The notes beneath the pieces are model-generated. The model was given only the letters and a program-made list of their open reading frames with translations, had not been told where the DNA came from and searched no databases. 64,000 bases of DNA, from contig JAQBSZ010000006.1 in NCBI GenBank assembly GCA_027623555.1, forward strand, positions 1-64,000. Reading direction: 5' to 3'. A program made the position numbers and the translations under genes. Shown here piece by piece: positions 61,410-64,000 of this stretch (positions are counted from its first letter, which is position 1; each line of letters begins with the position of its first letter). Source of the DNA: Pseudomonadota bacterium (lineage in GTDB: Bacteria > Pseudomonadota > Gammaproteobacteria > Pseudomonadales > Pseudohongiellaceae).

Positions 61410-63149
61410 ATGAGATCGTCAGATTCCCTACTAATACTCCTATTAAGTGCTGTGCTGGCCGGTTGCGCGAGCGCTCCGCCTGCATCGCCCGCTCCGGAAC
61501 AAGTCGCCTCAACATCGGCTGTAGCCGAGGCCGTTGCACCGAAAGAAATCAAGTACGGCACCTTCACCGAGGAGCAACTCTACCAGGCAATTATCAGTGA
61601 ACTGAGTGCCCAACGCGGCCAACTGGAAGAGGCCGGCGATAATTATTTTGATCTGGCCATGGAAACCCGCGACCTGACAATCATACGCCGAGCTGTGCAG
61701 TTTGCATCCGTCTCCGGTGACATGAATGCCTTGATGCAGCTTGGTTTGCTGTGGTCAGAACTGGAACCTGCCAATGCACAGCCGCACCTGATGCTGAGTT
61801 TTCAGTTTCTCGAAAGCGGTAATTTCGACCAGGCCCTGTCCCATATGGCCAGAGTTATAGACCTGGGTGGTGAAATGGATTTTTCTGCACTGGCGGCGCG
61901 TACTGGCAGACTCGATCCCCGCGCCCGCGCCGCCCTGATTGAAAATCTTCGGCAGCTGGCTCGTGAGTTCGGCGCTCAGGAATCGATCCGTCTCGCCCTC
62001 GTGCAATTGCTCGCGCAGAACGGTGAATTCGCAGATGCCTTGTTAGAAATGCAGCTACTCGTGCAATTGACCGATCTGACGCCAGCCATGATTCTGTTGC
62101 AAGCCCAGATCCTGCAAAGCATGGAAGACAGCGCACAGGCGCTACGCGTACTGCGCAATGGGGTCAGGCAATTTGCAGACGACAAATCGCTGCGCCTGAG
62201 TTATGCCAGACTGCTTATTCAGAATGAACAATTCGCCGCTGCCCAGCAGCAGTTCGAGATTATAGTTGAACTGGATCCGCTGGATTGGGAAACCCTCTAT
62301 TCTATCGCGCTGCTGGACCTGGAGATGGAAAACTTCGACAGTGCGGCGCGGCATTTCACCCGCCTGGTAGATGTGGGCCAGCGAGCCGATGAAAGCCAGT
62401 ACTACCTTGGCTATCTCTACGAACAGCAAGAAGACTTCGCGCGCGCCATCGAACACTACCGACAGGTACGAATCGGCACGAATAACTTCCTGGCGGCTCA
62501 ACAGCAGGCTACCAGATTCTCCATTCAGATGGGCGAGCTGGAAGAAGCGCATCGCTGGCTCATGGTCCTTTCCCAGGGACAGCCAAGGCTGGAGATTCTG
62601 TTCACTTCGATTGAATCCAGCCTGCTGATCCAGTCCGGCCATGCCATAAAGGCAAAGGAATTGCTCGATCTGGCCCTGAACCGCCATCCCAACGAGACCG
62701 ACCTGCTGTTTGCCCGCGTGCTTTACCATGACTCCCAGGGAGACCGGGCTGGCTCGGAAGTTGACCTGCGCCAGATCATTCTCATGCAGCCCGAAGACTC
62801 GCGCGCACTGAATCATCTGGGCTATATGCTGGCGGATCAGACCACGCGCTATGCTGAGGCTTTGGATCTGATTGAACGGGCAATTGCCATCTCACCGGAT
62901 GACCCGGCCATCATCGACAGCCTCGCCTGGGCGCAGTACAAGCTCGGGCAGTACGAGGATGCCTTGAGAAATCTGCGGCGTGCCTTCGCGGCCTTTCCCG
63001 ATCATGAAGTTGCCTCCCATCTCGGTGAGGTGTTATGGATGATGGGGCGTGAAAACGAGGCAATCCAGGTCTGGGACGATGCCCTGCAGGCCCAGCCTGA
63101 TAGCGAACTGATAAGAGAAGTTATCGAGCGATTAAATCCCTCACGATGA
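61410..63149 (+). CDS. TPR-repeat lipoprotein
   Basis: Large outer-envelope lipoprotein (579 aa): signal peptide with lipobox LAGC (MRSSDSLLILLLSAVLAGC) and about a dozen TPR-type helical repeats, for example LRLSYARLLIQNEQFAAAQQQFEIIVELDPLDW and ALNHLGYMLADQTTRYAEALDLIERAIAISPDDP. This is the conserved TPR gene (PA4667-like) between hemA and lolB in Pseudomonas relatives. Function unproven; a scaffold in outer-membrane assembly is plausible. It precedes lolB by 67 bp. Confidence 0.9.
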   Translation: MRSSDSLLILLLSAVLAGCASAPPASPAPEQVASTSAVAEAVAPKEIKYGTFTEEQLYQAIISELSAQRGQLEEAGDNYFDLAMETRDLTIIRRAVQFASVSGDMNALMQLGLLWSELEPANAQPHLMLSFQFLESGNFDQALSHMARVIDLGGEMDFSALAARTGRLDPRARAALIENLRQLAREFGAQESIRLALVQLLAQNGEFADALLEMQLLVQLTDLTPAMILLQAQILQSMEDSAQALRVLRNGVRQFADDKSLRLSYARLLIQNEQFAAAQQQFEIIVELDPLDWETLYSIALLDLEMENFDSAARHFTRLVDVGQRADESQYYLGYLYEQQEDFARAIEHYRQVRIGTNNFLAAQQQATRFSIQMGELEEAHRWLMVLSQGQPRLEILFTSIESSLLIQSGHAIKAKELLDLALNRHPNETDLLFARVLYHDSQGDRAGSEVDLRQIILMQPEDSRALNHLGYMLADQTTRYAEALDLIERAIAISPDDPAIIDSLAWAQYKLGQYEDALRNLRRAFAAFPDHEVASHLGEVLWMMGRENEAIQVWDDALQAQPDSELIREVIERLNPSR

Positions 63150-63216
63150 GCCCACTGGTCTTCCGATTTAAAAGTCGTAGTACCGGTCTAAACGTCATAG
63201 CACGAACTTCGATCTT

Positions 63217-63903
63217 ATGCTGACAGCGGTGCTTCCTTTTATAACTGTCTATCCGAACCGCGACTCAAGAGTGCGCCTGATTCGGTTGCTGTCCTTTCCA
63301 GGCTTGCTGAGCTTACTGATTGCCTGTACCAGCATGCCACCACCGGCTGTCGAGAACAGTAGCTGGGTAGTGCATAGAGATCAATTGCAGCAACTGGATT
63401 CCTGGCTGCTGCGGGGCCGGGTTAACGTGCGTTATGACGAAGAATCACACACACCGCGCATCCAGTGGCAACAACAGCAGCAGGACTACAACATCCGCCT
63501 TTGGGGTACCTTCAACGCAGGCAATACCACGATCGACGGAAGCCCCGGTTTTGTCACCATGGAAACCGATGGTAATGTCCTGACTGCCAGCAGCCCGGAA
63601 GATCTGATCCTTGAACAGCTCGGCTACGAACTGCCGGTGTCCTATCTCGAATACTGGATAAAGGGACTACCAGCGCCGGCTTCCAGCGCCGAGCTGTCTT
63701 TCAACGCACTCAACCAGCTCTCCCGGATGTACCAGGACGGCTGGACGATAAGTTATACCGATCTGCGTCAATATGGCGCGATCACCCTACCCAGACGAGT
63801 CGAGGTCACCCGGCCGCGCAATGACATCCGCCTGCGTTTCGTCGGCCTGGTCTGGACCATCGATGAGGATGCCAACGGCACTCCTAATGAAGCCCGCAAC
63901 TGA
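63217..63903 (+). CDS. lolB: outer-membrane lipoprotein receptor LolB
   Basis: Accepts lipoproteins from LolA and inserts them in the outer membrane. The lipobox LLIAC places the lipid-bearing Cys at residue 37 from the ATG at 63217. A GTG at 63271 ([19 protein letters not shown]) would give a more usual 18-residue signal; neither start has a strong ribosome site. [25 protein letters not shown] and [47 protein letters not shown] are typical LolB. Its TGA overlaps the ispE ATG by one base. Confidence 0.93.
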   Translation: MLTAVLPFITVYPNRDSRVRLIRLLSFPGLLSLLIACTSMPPPAVENSSWVVHRDQLQQLDSWLLRGRVNVRYDEESHTPRIQWQQQQQDYNIRLWGTFNAGNTTIDGSPGFVTMETDGNVLTASSPEDLILEQLGYELPVSYLEYWIKGLPAPASSAELSFNALNQLSRMYQDGWTISYTDLRQYGAITLPRRVEVTRPRNDIRLRFVGLVWTIDEDANGTPNEARN

Positions 63904-64000
63904 TGTCGGCGACTACCCTCACCCTGCAGGCTCCGGCCAAACTGAACCTGTTTCTGCACGTAACCGGACGTCGGGAAGACGGTTACCACGAACTGCAGAC
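63903..64000 (+). CDS. ispE: 4-diphosphocytidyl-2-C-methyl-D-erythritol kinase, partial
   Basis: Only the first 32 codons are inside the window. The start [20 protein letters not shown] shows the PAKLNLFL motif of GHMP kinase IspE, then [12 protein letters not shown]. The enzyme phosphorylates CDP-ME in the non-mevalonate isoprenoid pathway. It overlaps the lolB stop (TGATG), as expected for the conserved lolB-ispE pair. Confidence 0.95.
   Translation, partial: MSATTLTLQAPAKLNLFLHVTGRREDGYHELQ

Overview
The window looks like a chromosome segment of a free-living, probably marine, gammaproteobacterium of moderate G+C. Two conserved blocks show this. At 41.2-54.0 kb mreB-mreC-mreD-maf-rng-yhdP lie on the minus strand, divergent from gatC-gatA-gatB and a PA4642-like gene. 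At 57.1-64.0 kb hemA-prfA-prmC-moeB lie on the minus strand, divergent from a TPR lipoprotein gene, lolB and ispE. Both orders match those known in Pseudomonas and relatives. The catabolic gene content (PQQ-cytochrome dehydrogenases, amidohydrolases, a solute:sodium symporter, a sulfatase, a TonB receptor) suits a periplasm-rich oligotroph, possibly near the Pseudohongiella/OM182 type. The species assignment is inference.

Layout. 0-17.5 kb is accessory metabolism: an HSL-type esterase, a DUF4105 (Lnb-like) membrane protein, a PQQ dehydrogenase with an N-terminal heme c facing an unknown secreted protein across a strong bidirectional terminator, a TfoX-domain protein, a ThDP enzyme, a symporter, a lactonase-type amidohydrolase, a four-gene minus operon (patatin, GNAT, small lipoprotein, hotdog thioesterase), an MFS transporter, a TonB receptor and a YceI protein. 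17.6-30.3 kb holds a fused FAD oxidoreductase-SelD, a TPR protein, a glutaminyl cyclase-YjbQ-aminopeptidase operon, a HIT protein, an aldolase/SDR fusion followed by mtnA (a possible DHAP shunt), an orphan exbD, a TetR regulator with a near-perfect operator, a DUF445 protein and a Nit-family amidase whose 3' end is repeated three times in tandem. 30.3-41.2 kb is an apparent insertion between nit and yhdP, which are normally adjacent. It holds an amidohydrolase, an mscS gene interrupted by an in-frame stop with its partner gene, a second PQQ dehydrogenase (C-terminal heme c), a small orphan protein, a cyclase-family hydrolase, a CocE/NonD hydrolase, a PD40 protein and a lone GspF-like protein. 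54.0-57.1 kb adds a lipoprotein sulfatase, rhlB and an intergenic element that looks like a dispersed repeat.

I saw no tRNA, rRNA, CRISPR array, transposase, phage gene or recognisable defence system. The most useful leads are: the nit tandem repeat at what may be a rearrangement breakpoint; the mtnA-aldolase/SDR pair; the broken mscS; apparent AUU and AUC starts for mreC and the DUF445 gene; a terminator-like hairpin in the hemA leader; and the uncharacterised, self-contained gene at 36.1 kb. No clearly new multi-gene system is evident.
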